A stretch of DNA of 64,000 bases from Pseudomonas gozinkensis. GTDB lineage: Bacteria > Pseudomonadota > Gammaproteobacteria > Pseudomonadales > Pseudomonadaceae. This document shows positions 1 to 8,836 of the stretch, in pieces. Numbering within the stretch: the first letter of the stretch is position 1; every line of letters begins with the position of its first letter. The stretch spans positions 62,001 through 126,000 of the forward strand of contig NZ_CP062253.1 in the NCBI RefSeq assembly GCF_014863585.1. The letters run 5' to 3'. Both the position numbers and the translations under genes were made by a program. The notes under the pieces are model-generated. The model was not told where the DNA came from. It saw only the letters and a program-made list of their open reading frames with translations, and searched no databases.

Positions 1-1014
1 CTGGCTGATCGACAGGTCGATGCCGTACAGCTGGGCAATGAAGATCGCCGCGATGGACTGGTACAGGGTCGAACCGTCGAGGTTGAACGAGTAACCGGTC
101 GGTACCACGAAGCTGCAGATGGCTTTCGGTGCGCCGTAGGCTTCCATCTTCTCGATCACGCGTGGCAGCACGGTTTCCGAGGAAGCGGTGGAGTAAGCCA
201 GGACCAGCTCATCCTTGAAGATGCGCATCAGCTTGATCACCGAGAAACCGAACAGCTTGGCGATCAGGCCCAGAATCACGAAGGCGAAGAAGGCGATGGC
301 GACGTAAACCAGGATCACCAGCTTGGCCAGCGGCAGCAGCGAAGCGAAGCCGAAGTTGGCCACGGTCACCGCGATCAGAGCGAACACACCAATTGGCGCG
401 TAGTTCATGATCATGTGGGTGACTTTGAACATGCTTTCCGAGACGCCCTGGAACATCTTCACCAGCGGCTCGCGCAGATCCGACTGCAGGCTCGACAGAC
501 CGAGACCGAACAGCACGGAGAAGAAGATGATCGGCAGCATCTCGCCGCGGGCCATGGCCGCGAAGATGTTCGACGGAATCAGGTTGAGGATGGTCTCGAT
601 GAACGCGTGTTCATGCTGCACTTCGGCGGCGGTCGCCTGGTACTTGGAAATGTCCACAGTGCCCAGGGTGCTCATGTCGATGCCGGCACCCGGATGGAAC
701 AGGTTGGCCAGCAGCAGGCCGACAACAATGGCGATGGTGGTGACGATTTCGAAGTAGATGATGGTCTTCAGGCCGATGCGCCCGAGCTTCTTGGCGTCGC
801 CCACGCCGGCGATGCCGACGATCAGGGAAGAGATGACGATCGGGATCACGATCATCTTGATCAGACGGATAAAGATATCGCCTGCCGGTTGCAGGACGTT
901 GCTGATCCACCAGGCCTTCTCGGCACTGAAATGGTTGAGCAACGCACCGATTGCAATCCCCAACACCAGACCGATGAGGATCTGCCAGGCGAGGCTAAGC
1001 TTTGCCTTCTTCAT
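1..1014 (-). CDS. gltP: Proton/glutamate (dicarboxylate) symporter GltP, 3' end outside window
   Basis: This is the N-terminal 338 residues of a DAACS-family (SLC1-like) glutamate/aspartate:H+ symporter of the inner membrane. The frame is open from the ATG at 1014 to the window edge. The protein starts MKKAKLSLAWQILIGLVLG, has alternating hydrophobic helices, and reaches the family's serine-rich re-entrant loop (AYSTASSETVLP) and the NLDGSTLYQ segment near the edge. These fit glutamate transporters of about 440 residues, so roughly the last 100 residues are missing. The gene is divergent from nothing nearby; a long structured non-coding region lies upstream. Position next to the ivy-DUF1328-algB-kinB block matches PA5479 of P. 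aeruginosa. A C4-dicarboxylate preference cannot be excluded. Confidence 0.9.
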   Translation of the reverse strand, partial: MKKAKLSLAWQILIGLVLGIAIGALLNHFSAEKAWWISNVLQPAGDIFIRLIKMIVIPIVISSLIVGIAGVGDAKKLGRIGLKTIIYFEIVTTIAIVVGLLLANLFHPGAGIDMSTLGTVDISKYQATAAEVQHEHAFIETILNLIPSNIFAAMARGEMLPIIFFSVLFGLGLSSLQSDLREPLVKMFQGVSESMFKVTHMIMNYAPIGVFALIAVTVANFGFASLLPLAKLVILVYVAIAFFAFVILGLIAKLFGFSVIKLMRIFKDELVLAYSTASSETVLPRVIEKMEAYGAPKAICSFVVPTGYSFNLDGSTLYQSIAAIFIAQLYGIDLSISQ

Positions 1015-1711
1015 TATCTTTACCCTTACTTGCGTTTGACTCAGGCACATGCAGGAACTGGAACGCTCTTTAGCGGAAAAGTCTGTGCATCTGCCTCCGT
1101 ATAAGGTGCCCCGAAGCGCGTGTTTACGGCTCTCCGGCAGGCGAAAAAAGGCGCAACTATTCCGATGCAAGGTTGCGCCGTCTAATGCCGTAAACGCCTA
1201 CCCTATGCCGAATCGGCATGAGCTTTTTTAAATGAAACTGGCGTCCCAACCGGTTCGAATACGACATTTCGGCAGGCATAAGTGCCGTGAACCGGCCATT
1301 ACAGCGTAGGTTGGTTATTTTTTGAACGAGTGATTTCGAAGAAAAATTTAGGAAAAAGCCTACGTTCGGAAACTAAATGTCCGACTTACTCGATCGACTC
1401 TTTCTCGATATACGGTCGCCACGAAACACCGCGAAATGCTTTCGCACGCAGTGTGAGCGATAAAAAAGACGAGCAGAACGCTCTGGATCAACGTTTTGTC
1501 ACGTTGAAAGCTCAGCGCAAGTCCGTCGAACCGCTCCGGTTGGCGAACTTGCGTCGCAGCTTTTACCCTGACCCGGCCCTCATCGCAGGCACTCCCTGTA
1601 CCCGTAGGTCACTCCGACCCTGCAACAGTCAGAACGTCCCGGCCCCCTGGTCATGCACCGGCCTTCCTCGGGCGGGCGCAATGGAGGACAGCCTTTCAGC
1701 TGCCCTCATGT
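1015..1711. other. Long intergenic region with several inverted repeats
   Basis: About 700 bases separate gltP from the Ivy-like gene. I see no convincing gene here. Notable structures are an 8-bp inverted repeat GGCGCAAC/GTTGCGCC (1150-1157 and 1172-1179), a terminator-like hairpin at 1205-1219 followed by a T run, and nested inverted repeats CCGGTTC/GAACCGG (1250-1256 and 1289-1295) around CGGCA/TGCCG (1270-1274 and 1283-1287). An AT-rich stretch at about 1316-1375 may hold promoters. The gltP 5' leader must lie here. A plus-strand small RNA ending at about 1230 is possible. Confidence 0.5.
1205..1230 (+). terminator. Terminator-like hairpin with T run
   Basis: ATGCCG-AAT-CGGCAT forms a 6-bp stem with a 3-base loop, followed by GAGCTTTTTT on the plus strand. 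No plus-strand gene ends here, so it could end a small untranslated transcript that starts in the gltP leader region. Confidence 0.4.
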
Positions 1712-2176
1712 TCAATACCAGTTCGGATCTTTTTTCAGCGTTTCCATCAACAGATCCTGCATGCCCTGGTCGGGCTTGCCGAGGAAGCGGTAGGTGGCAT
1801 GTCGCGTTGGCGACTTGTCGGCCGGCAGTCCTTCGGGCACATCGACCAGCATGGCGTAAGCGTGTTTCTTGTCGAAGCTGAAGGCGACAATCAGACGGTG
1901 GTTGAGGCACTTGTCCTGCGATTCACAGAGCGGCCCCACCAGATACTGATCGCCATCTTCGGTCACGGCATTCATCTGTTGGTCCGGCGCGCCGGAGAGG
2001 TTCATCACCCATTCCGGCAGGCGTTCTTCCTTCTTCACCACGCCTTCCCAGGTTTCCCTGTATTGCGGGTCGGAACTCAACAGTTCGTTGACCCGCGTCT
2101 GGCCGTCATTGGCCGCCATCGCCATGGCACTGCCGCCCAGAAGCAGGGCGGCTGCCAGTGTCTTTAAGCCCTTCAT
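1712..2176 (-). CDS. Ivy-like (inhibitor of vertebrate lysozyme family) periplasmic protein
   Basis: This 154-residue protein has a clear signal peptide (MKGLKTLAAALLLGGSAMAMA) and an Ivy-family body with conserved WxxxxV, LPEW and YR-FLGKPD segments. Ivy proteins are periplasmic dimers that block lysozymes with a protruding Cys-bounded loop, CKPHDC in E. coli Ivy. Here the loop reads CESQDKC, one residue longer and without the inhibitory His, so lysozyme inhibition is doubtful. This corresponds to the second Ivy-type protein of pseudomonads (PA5481, IvyP2). The ATG at 2176 is preferred over the TTG at 2182 because GAGG lies about 8 bases upstream. It starts just before the end of the DUF1328 gene, suggesting co-transcription. 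Confidence 0.78.
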   Translation of the reverse strand: MKGLKTLAAALLLGGSAMAMAANDGQTRVNELLSSDPQYRETWEGVVKKEERLPEWVMNLSGAPDQQMNAVTEDGDQYLVGPLCESQDKCLNHRLIVAFSFDKKHAYAMLVDVPEGLPADKSPTRHATYRFLGKPDQGMQDLLMETLKKDPNWY

Positions 2177-2178
2177 GT

Positions 2179-2364
<186 letters not shown>

Positions 2365-2410
2365 TTAGGGGTGTTGCCGGTCTCGGCGCGGGGGCGCCCA
2401 GATTCGTTGA

Positions 2411-2695
2411 TCAGAAAACCCAGCGTTCCTCACGGGGCATGTCGCCCAGTGGCTGTGGCTGGTCGACGTCCATCATGCGCATCGCGCCGTTGTCGGCCTG
2501 GCTGCTGCTGACAGCGCTGAAGTGCGTCTGCGTCGCGTGTTGCATCGAAATCAAAGGCTCAGGTCGCTGATTCTGTTCCCAGCGCAGGTACTGCTGGCAG
2601 GCGATCAGCGTGATCAACAGCGCAAGTGCGCCAAACAGGGCCTGCTGCAAGTGCAGTGGCGAGATACGCATTTGGGCGGCACGTGGGCGAGTCAT
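2411..2695 (-). CDS. Conserved hypothetical single-pass membrane protein
   Basis: This 94-residue protein has one transmembrane segment at about residues 16-34 (LQQALFGALALLITLIACQQ) after a short basic N-terminus, then a polar C-terminal tail ending PREERWVF. I do not recognise a domain. The ATG at 2695 is chosen because GAGG lies just upstream; a longer reading from 2797 has no such support. Its place between the DUF1328 gene and divergent algB matches the hypothetical gene PA5482 of P. aeruginosa, which supports it as a real gene. It is 67 bases upstream of the DUF1328 gene and may share its transcript. Confidence 0.65.
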   Translation of the reverse strand: MTRPRAAQMRISPLHLQQALFGALALLITLIACQQYLRWEQNQRPEPLISMQHATQTHFSAVSSSQADNGAMRMMDVDQPQPLGDMPREERWVF

Positions 2696-3122
2696 CCTGG
2701 GTTCCTCACTCTTATTCGGTTGGGGCAGTGCATTTCTGCCCGGGCTGAGAGAGGTATTGCAGCCTGCATGCCAGCTTTTTTGTTTGAAAAAATCCAATAA
2801 AATCAGCTAGTTACAGGTCGTGTGAAAATTCATGACGACGCATCCTGCACGATGGCCCGCGCAGGGTCGTGCGTAATGCACGATTATTTCGTAGGAGAAA
2901 TCATTCTTTTTGAATTGAGAGCAGGGTGTGGATGTCAGAAAGGAAGGCAGGAAACCGCCTCAAAACAGCGTGATGTTTAAAAAATCAACAAAATCAGTGG
3001 ATTAGCCGTGAGGGCAGGAGAGAGCTACCCTGCTATGACTGGAATGGATCAGAATCAACCATGCAACTTGCCCGATTTTTCCGGGACTAACCCAAGACAT
3101 TCACTTATGGAGCGTAGGAAAA
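2696..3122. other. Divergent promoter region upstream of algB
   Basis: About 430 bases carry no gene. The stretch is AT-rich around 2780-2815 and 2970-3000, fitting promoters for the hypothetical gene (leftward) and algB (rightward). A dyad GCACGA/TCGTGC (2847-2852 and 2867-2872) is present. I could not identify a convincing sigma-54 or AlgU promoter. The algB start is preceded by GGAGCGTAGGAAAA. Confidence 0.45.
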
Positions 3123-4469
3123 ATGGAATCAGCCACTGAGCACCAAGGCCGCATTCTGCTGGTGGACGATGAATCCGCCATCCTGCGAACCTTCCGTTAT
3201 TGCCTGGAAGACGAAGGTTATACCGTCGCCACCGCCAACAGCGCGGCCCAGGCAGACGCGCTGCTGCAACGTCAGGTGTTCGACCTGTGCTTCCTCGATT
3301 TGCGCCTGGGCGAAGACAACGGCCTCGATGTATTGGCGCAGATGCGCATTCAGGCGCCGTGGATGCGGGTGGTGATCGTCACCGCCCATTCGGCCGTCGA
3401 CACCGCGGTGGATGCTATTCAGGCCGGCGCCGCCGATTATCTGGTCAAGCCGTGCAGCCCCGATCAATTGCGCCTGGCGACCGCCAAGCAACTGGAAGTA
3501 CGCCAGCTTTCAGCGCGTCTGGAAGCCCTCGAAGGCGAGATCCGCAAACCCAAGGACGGCCTCGATTCCCACAGCCCGGCGATGAAAGTCGTACTGGAAA
3601 CCGCGCGGCAAGTGGCGGGCACCGATGCCAACATTCTGATCCTCGGCGAGTCCGGCACCGGTAAAGGTGAACTGGCTCGAGCCATTCACGGCTGGAGCAA
3701 GCGCGAGAAGAAGTCCTGCGTCACCATCAATTGCCCGTCGCTGACTGCCGAACTGATGGAGAGCGAGCTGTTCGGTCACAGTCGTGGCGCGTTTACCGGG
3801 GCTAGCGAGAGCACGCTGGGCCGTGTTAACCAAGCCGATGGCGGTACGCTGTTTCTCGACGAGATCGGCGATTTTCCCCTGACATTGCAACCAAAGTTGC
3901 TGCGTTTTATTCAGGACAAGGAATACGAACGGGTAGGGGATCCGGTCACCCGTCGCGCCGATGTGCGCATTCTCGCCGCCACCAACCTCAACCTTGAAGA
4001 CATGGTGCGTGACGGACGTTTCCGCGAAGATCTGCTCTATCGCCTGAACGTCATCACCCTGCATTTGCCGCCGCTGCGCGAGCGGGCGGAAGACATCCTG
4101 ACCCTGGCTGACCGTTTCCTCGCCCGGTTTGTGAAGGAATACGCGCGCCCGGCCCGGGGTTTCAGCGACGAAGCTCGCGAAGCACTGTTGGGCTACCGCT
4201 GGCCCGGCAACATTCGCGAGCTGCGCAACGTGGTCGAGCGGGCCAGCATCATTTGCCCGCAGGAACGAGTGGAAATCAGCCACCTCGGCATGGCCGAACA
4301 ACCGGCCAACAACGCGCCACGGGTCGGCGCGGCGCTGAGCCTCGACGAGCTGGAGAAGGCCCACATCGGCGCGGTACTGGCGACCGCCGGGACCCTCGAT
4401 CAGGCCGCCAAGACCCTGGGGATCGACGCCTCGACCCTGTATCGCAAGCGCAAGCAGTACAACCTGTGA
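3123..4469 (+). CDS. algB: Sigma-54-type response regulator AlgB
   Basis: AlgB is the NtrC-family response regulator paired with KinB, controlling alginate, virulence and quorum-related genes. The 448 residues comprise a receiver domain (about 8-125) with phosphoacceptor Asp59 in the FLDL motif and DD at 15-16, an AAA+ ATPase domain (about 150-380) with Walker A GESGTGKGEL and the GAFTGA loop, and a C-terminal Fis-type helix-turn-helix ending YRKRKQYNL. Asp59 matches the known AlgB phosphorylation site. kinB begins 10 bases downstream on the same strand. AlgB is unusual because it can activate genes that lack a sigma-54 promoter despite having the GAFTGA loop. Length and order match PA5483. 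Confidence 0.95.
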   Translation: MESATEHQGRILLVDDESAILRTFRYCLEDEGYTVATANSAAQADALLQRQVFDLCFLDLRLGEDNGLDVLAQMRIQAPWMRVVIVTAHSAVDTAVDAIQAGAADYLVKPCSPDQLRLATAKQLEVRQLSARLEALEGEIRKPKDGLDSHSPAMKVVLETARQVAGTDANILILGESGTGKGELARAIHGWSKREKKSCVTINCPSLTAELMESELFGHSRGAFTGASESTLGRVNQADGGTLFLDEIGDFPLTLQPKLLRFIQDKEYERVGDPVTRRADVRILAATNLNLEDMVRDGRFREDLLYRLNVITLHLPPLRERAEDILTLADRFLARFVKEYARPARGFSDEAREALLGYRWPGNIRELRNVVERASIICPQERVEISHLGMAEQPANNAPRVGAALSLDELEKAHIGAVLATAGTLDQAAKTLGIDASTLYRKRKQYNL

Positions 4470-4479
4470 GCATCCGCCG

Positions 4480-6270
4480 ATGAAACTGGCGATGAAGTTG
4501 CGGACCCGCTTGTTCCTGAGCATTTCCGCGCTGATCACCGTCGCCCTGCTCGGGCTGATGCTCGGGCTGGTCAGCGTGATGCAGATGGCCGGTACTCAGG
4601 AGGCGCTGATTCGCAACAACTTCGTCACCCTGGATCTTGGGCTCAAGTTGCGGCAGACCCTGGGCGATCAGCTGATCATGATGCTCGCCGAGAAGCCCGA
4701 CCCCGTGGCGTTCGAAGCATCCAAACAACGTTATTTTGAATTGCTCGACGAGGGCATCGCCCAGGAGCAGAAAAACGACAATCGCCAATACGGGTTCAGT
4801 CAGGCAAAAAGCGATTACCTGACTTTCCTCGAGGCGTTCGACGTGTCCCGCGATCCGGGCGCCGCCCTGAGTGGCGGTGGCGACTTGCGCGAGCGATTCA
4901 ACACCCTGCGTAACGGTTTGATCTCAGAGCACAAGCACGCGCTGGATAACATCAACGCTGTCCAGCACGCCGCCCGTGACCGTGCGCTGCTGATTTCCGG
5001 TCTGCTCGGGCTGGTGGGGCTGGCGGTGCTGATCATCGGTTTCATCACTGCCCAAGGCATTGCCCGGCGTTTTGGTGCGCCGATCGAAGCGCTGGCTAAA
5101 GCCGCAGACAATATCGGCCAGGGTAATTTTGAAGTGACCCTGCCGGTGTCCTCGGCCATGGAAATCAACCTGTTGACCCGCCGCTTCGGGCTGATGGCCG
5201 AAGCCCTGCGCGAACATCAGGCGACCAACGTCGATGAATTGCTCGCCGGCCAGCAGCGCCTGCAAGCGGTACTCGACAGCATCGATGACGGCTTGTTGAT
5301 GATCGATCGCCAGGGGCATCTGGAGCACTTGAACCCGGTGGCCCAGCGACAATTGGGCTGGGACAGCGATCGTTTCGGCGAGGGCCTGGGCACGGCGCTT
5401 CAACGACCGGAACTGGATGCACAACTGCAATTGGTGTTGCGCGGCGGCACCCTTGAACGGGCGCCGGAAGACTTGAGCATCGAGATCGATGGCGAATCGC
5501 GCCTGCTGACCTACAGCCTGACGCCGGTCAGCCACACCCAGGGGCATATTCTTGGCGCCGTGATGGTCTTGCATGACGTCACCGAACAACGCGCCTTCGA
5601 GCGGGTGCGCAGCGAGTTCGTGTTGCGTGCGTCCCACGAATTGCGTACACCGGTCACGGGCATGCACATGGCGTTCGGACTGTTCCGCGAACGGGCGAAG
5701 TTTCCGGCAGAGTCCCGTGAGTCCGACTTGCTCGACACGGTTAACGAAGAAATGCAGCGCCTGATGCAGTTGATCAACGATCTGCTGAACTTCTCGCGTT
5801 ATCAGAGCGGTTTGCAGAAGCTCACGCTGGCGCCGTGTTCCATCGAGGACCTGCTGGAACAGGCGCGCTTGCGTTTCGCCGATTCGGCGGCCCAGAAGGG
5901 CGTTACCCTGCAGGTCGAAGCGCAGGGCCCGCTGCCGCGTTTGCAGGCGGATCAGGCGCAGCTCGATCGAGTCCTCGACAACCTGATCGACAACGCCTTG
6001 CGCCACACGGCGCGCGACGGGCTGATCCGCTTGCAGGCCCGACGCCATGGCGAGCGGGTGATCATCAGTGTCGAAGACAACGGCGAAGGGATTGCCTACG
6101 GTCAGCAAGGGCGGATCTTCGAACCCTTCGTCCAGGTCGGCAGGAAAAAGGGCGGGGCCGGGCTGGGTCTGGCGCTGTGCAAGGAAATCGTCCAGCTGCA
6201 CGGCGGGCGGATGGGTGTTTACTCGCGGCCGGGGCAGGGCACGCAGTTCTACATGGCGCTGGCAGTCTAG
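4480..6270 (+). CDS. kinB: Sensor histidine kinase/phosphatase KinB
   Basis: KinB is the inner-membrane sensor for AlgB and acts largely as its phosphatase. The 596-residue protein has membrane segments at about 11-35 and 168-190 bounding a periplasmic sensor region, a HAMP linker (about 190-245), a PAS domain (about 255-370), a HisKA domain with phosphorylated His386 in ASHELRT, and an HATPase domain with N, G1 and G2 boxes ending YMALAV. Pro391, five residues after the His, is the position important for phosphatase activity in P. aeruginosa KinB. It is 10 bases after algB and overlaps the end of the convergent EAL gene by 4 bases. ATG 4480 and ATG 4492 are both possible starts. Confidence 0.95.
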   Translation: MKLAMKLRTRLFLSISALITVALLGLMLGLVSVMQMAGTQEALIRNNFVTLDLGLKLRQTLGDQLIMMLAEKPDPVAFEASKQRYFELLDEGIAQEQKNDNRQYGFSQAKSDYLTFLEAFDVSRDPGAALSGGGDLRERFNTLRNGLISEHKHALDNINAVQHAARDRALLISGLLGLVGLAVLIIGFITAQGIARRFGAPIEALAKAADNIGQGNFEVTLPVSSAMEINLLTRRFGLMAEALREHQATNVDELLAGQQRLQAVLDSIDDGLLMIDRQGHLEHLNPVAQRQLGWDSDRFGEGLGTALQRPELDAQLQLVLRGGTLERAPEDLSIEIDGESRLLTYSLTPVSHTQGHILGAVMVLHDVTEQRAFERVRSEFVLRASHELRTPVTGMHMAFGLFRERAKFPAESRESDLLDTVNEEMQRLMQLINDLLNFSRYQSGLQKLTLAPCSIEDLLEQARLRFADSAAQKGVTLQVEAQGPLPRLQADQAQLDRVLDNLIDNALRHTARDGLIRLQARRHGERVIISVEDNGEGIAYGQQGRIFEPFVQVGRKKGGAGLGLALCKEIVQLHGGRMGVYSRPGQGTQFYMALAV

Positions 6271-7883
6271 GCTTCGTCATCGATCCGGCGGCCAGCGAGT
6301 CGCCGTCCACGGGTGATCAGCTCGATGAACTGCACTGCGCTGAGGGCATGGGCGAACAACCAGCCCTGACCGAACTTCACGCCCTCGCTGCTCAGCAGCT
6401 CGGCCTGGGATTCATATTCGATCCCTTCGGCGATCACCTTCAGGTCCAGCGCCTGAGCCATGTGAATGATGTGCGGCGCGACACCGCTGCTGGCAGCGTC
6501 ATGGCCGAGGGCGTCGATGAACGCCTTGTCGATCTTCAGGCAGTCTACCGGCAGGGTTTGAAGGTAGGCGAGGCTGCAATAGCCGGTGCCGAAATCGTCG
6601 ATCAGCACCTGATGGCCGACATCCCGAAGCGCCTGCAGGTTTTCCCGGGCCACCACCACATCGATCAGGCCGCGTTCGGTCACCTCGAACGCAATCTGCC
6701 GCGCCGCCACCCGGTGCAGGGTCAGCAGCCGCGCCATGACCTGACCGATGCGCGGCACCATCACGTCGCAAGCTGCCAGGTTCACCGAGATATAAAGCTG
6801 CGGATTGGCCCGAAGTAACTGGCCCAACTGCTCGAGCAAGCGTTGCAGGACGAAATCGGTCATCTGGCGAATCTGCCCGGTGTTCTCGGCCATCGGGATG
6901 AACAGGTCGGGGCTGGTCAGCGTGCCGTCCGGTCGGCGCCAGCGCAGCAGGGCTTCGGCACCGACGCAGTTGCGGCTGTCGAGATCGAAGATCGGTTGAT
7001 AGAGCACCTGCAACTCGCCCCGACGGATCGCGCCATGCAACTCGGCGTCCAGCGACTGGCGCTGGCGCACGATCCAGAACACCAGAACGCCCACCAGCGC
7101 ACCGAGTACCAGACAGAACGGCACCATCCACCACCAGAGTTCCGGAATGTGCATGCCCGAACGCGGGCTGATCAGCACCAGTTGGTATTCCGGGTTGTCG
7201 GTGGGCATGCGGTAGATCAGGTGTGACTGGGTGACTTGCAGCGCATCCGGGGTTTTCGGCGGCCAGGGTTCGGTGGGTGGCCAGGCCTGCGGAACGCCGA
7301 GTACCGGAATCGCCCGGGTCCCGTGATCCAGCACCACCAGCAGGCTGCTCCCGGGCGACAAGTCGACCATATCGGTCAAATGCCCGCGTGATGTGGCTAC
7401 GCGAAAGTTGCCGCGCCCGAGCATCAGCGCCGCGCGGTTTTCATCCGGTTCGGTGGTGGTGTTCAGCCAGTAGCTGTAGGTCGGGCCCTTGATGTCGGGA
7501 GGACGGATCACCGACAGGCCTTCCTGACGCGGGCGGTTGGAACAGATCCGCGTGGCGTCCATGTAGGCCGCTTCATAGACGAAGCGATAGTTGAACGTCA
7601 CTTGCTGCAACGTAGCGATCATCTCGTCGTCACAGCTGCGCAAGGGCTGGGCTTCGAGGTCGTCGAGGCTTTCGCGCAGTTGGCCGAACAGTTGCTCCAG
7701 ACGCGCCAGGAACCGCTCGCCCTGAGCGTTCATTTCCTGGCTTTCGCTTTGTTCGACCTGGCGCATGGCCACGAACAGCCCGCCGGTGATCAGCAGGCTC
7801 GCACTGAGGACAGCCGCGATCATCGCCAGAAACCAGGGGCGATAAAACCAGCTACGCAACGTCTCTCGGGTAGCAACCATCAT
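6267..7883 (-). CDS. Membrane-bound c-di-GMP phosphodiesterase, CSS-type sensor plus EAL
   Basis: This 538-residue protein has an N-terminal membrane helix (about 20-45), a periplasmic region of about 200 residues with cysteines in RSCDDE and RICSN, a second helix (about 245-268), and a complete EAL domain. EAL motifs are EALLRW, the Asn and Glu metal sites (SVNLAA, FEVTERG), DDFGTGY and EGIE, so hydrolysis of c-di-GMP to pGpG is expected. The layout is that of CSS-motif phosphodiesterases, whose periplasmic cysteines sense DsbA/DsbB redox state; dsbA lies 4 kb away. The ATG at 7883 is chosen over a TTG at 7904. It sits between kinB and ampDh2, where P. aeruginosa seems to lack a counterpart. 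Confidence 0.85.
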   Translation of the reverse strand: MMVATRETLRSWFYRPWFLAMIAAVLSASLLITGGLFVAMRQVEQSESQEMNAQGERFLARLEQLFGQLRESLDDLEAQPLRSCDDEMIATLQQVTFNYRFVYEAAYMDATRICSNRPRQEGLSVIRPPDIKGPTYSYWLNTTTEPDENRAALMLGRGNFRVATSRGHLTDMVDLSPGSSLLVVLDHGTRAIPVLGVPQAWPPTEPWPPKTPDALQVTQSHLIYRMPTDNPEYQLVLISPRSGMHIPELWWWMVPFCLVLGALVGVLVFWIVRQRQSLDAELHGAIRRGELQVLYQPIFDLDSRNCVGAEALLRWRRPDGTLTSPDLFIPMAENTGQIRQMTDFVLQRLLEQLGQLLRANPQLYISVNLAACDVMVPRIGQVMARLLTLHRVAARQIAFEVTERGLIDVVVARENLQALRDVGHQVLIDDFGTGYCSLAYLQTLPVDCLKIDKAFIDALGHDAASSGVAPHIIHMAQALDLKVIAEGIEYESQAELLSSEGVKFGQGWLFAHALSAVQFIELITRGRRLAGRRIDDEA

Positions 7884-7955
7884 GGATATCCGAAGAATTA
7901 CCAATGAGTTATAGCTGCTGATTGCGATTTCGCCCTGACCGTCGGGCGGGCGTCA

Positions 7956-8735
7956 TTATTTTGTCTGATTCAGCACCAGCAGCAACGCTGCCGTTTGCGC
8001 ATCCGGCGTGCCGTCGAAGCGCGTAGGGCGGTAGTGCATCTGGAAGGCCGCGAGCACATGCCGGGTCGCCACATCCAGCTCGCCGGTCTGCGGCGTCGAG
8101 TAGCCCAGACGCGCCAGTTGGCTCTGGAACCATGTAATGCTCGGCAGCTCGGCGTCGAACTGCGCCTGTTGGCGTGCCACGGCTTGTTCGTTGGGCCAGA
8201 GCCCCAGCCCTTCGGCCGCCAGGCGTTTCCAGGGGAACAGCGGGCCCGGGTCGAGTTTGCGCAGCGGGGCGATGTCGCTATGGCCGATGATGTGGCGCGG
8301 ACTGATGCCCTGGCGTTTGCTGATGTCCTTGAGCAGGACGATCAGCGACTGCACCTGTGCTTCGCTATAGGGATACCAGAGGCGACCGGTCGGTGTGTCC
8401 TTGAAGCCCGGATTGACGATTTCGATGCCGATCGAGCTGGAGTTGAGCCAGGTACGACCTTGCCATTCGCTTTCGCCGGCGTGCCAGGCACGCAGGTTTT
8501 CGTCCATCAGCTTGTAGATGGTGGCGTTCTTGTCGTCGCCGATCAGGTAATGGCTGCTGACTTCGCCACGGGTCAGCAACTGCAGTGAGCGTTCGAGCGA
8601 GGCGGAGGTGTAGTGCACGATCACGAACTGCACGCGACTGTCGTGATTGACCGAAGGATGGCTGGTGTCAAAACGCGGGCCGCTGGCACAACCGGCCAGT
8701 AACAGTAGCGACGCGAGGAAGGTAAAAAATTTCAT
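7956..8735 (-). CDS. N-acetylmuramoyl-L-alanine amidase, lipoprotein (AmpDh2-like)
   Basis: The 259-residue protein has a lipoprotein signal (MKFFTFLASLLLLAGC, lipobox LAGC) and an Amidase_2 (AmpD) zinc domain with the ligand His in VIVHYT, a second His/Asp-rich motif GHSDIAPLRKLDPG, and WHAG. A C-terminal peptidoglycan-binding domain occupies about residues 185-255. It should cleave the MurNAc-L-Ala bond of peptidoglycan at the inner face of the outer membrane. In P. aeruginosa AmpDh2 (PA5485) sits near kinB, so position agrees. The ATG at 8735 is the start; a longer reading has no signal sequence at its N-terminus. Confidence 0.88.
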   Translation of the reverse strand: MKFFTFLASLLLLAGCASGPRFDTSHPSVNHDSRVQFVIVHYTSASLERSLQLLTRGEVSSHYLIGDDKNATIYKLMDENLRAWHAGESEWQGRTWLNSSSIGIEIVNPGFKDTPTGRLWYPYSEAQVQSLIVLLKDISKRQGISPRHIIGHSDIAPLRKLDPGPLFPWKRLAAEGLGLWPNEQAVARQQAQFDAELPSITWFQSQLARLGYSTPQTGELDVATRHVLAAFQMHYRPTRFDGTPDAQTAALLLVLNQTK

Positions 8736-8836
8736 GGCAGAGGGCAGTACACGCAAGACGATAATGCAACAGTGTAACGTATCGCCTTGCGCTTCGACGC
8801 TTAAAGGGCTGATTTAAACAATATGGAACAATTGCC

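Noticed and set aside
1330..1881. 183-residue plus-strand frame in the gltP-ivy gap
   Set aside because: No Shine-Dalgarno, no recognisable domain, and it runs into the Ivy-like gene on the other strand.
2820..2900. Sigma-54 promoter before algB
   Set aside because: A TGGC...TGC pattern exists at 2853-2872, but the spacing is too long for -24/-12 elements.
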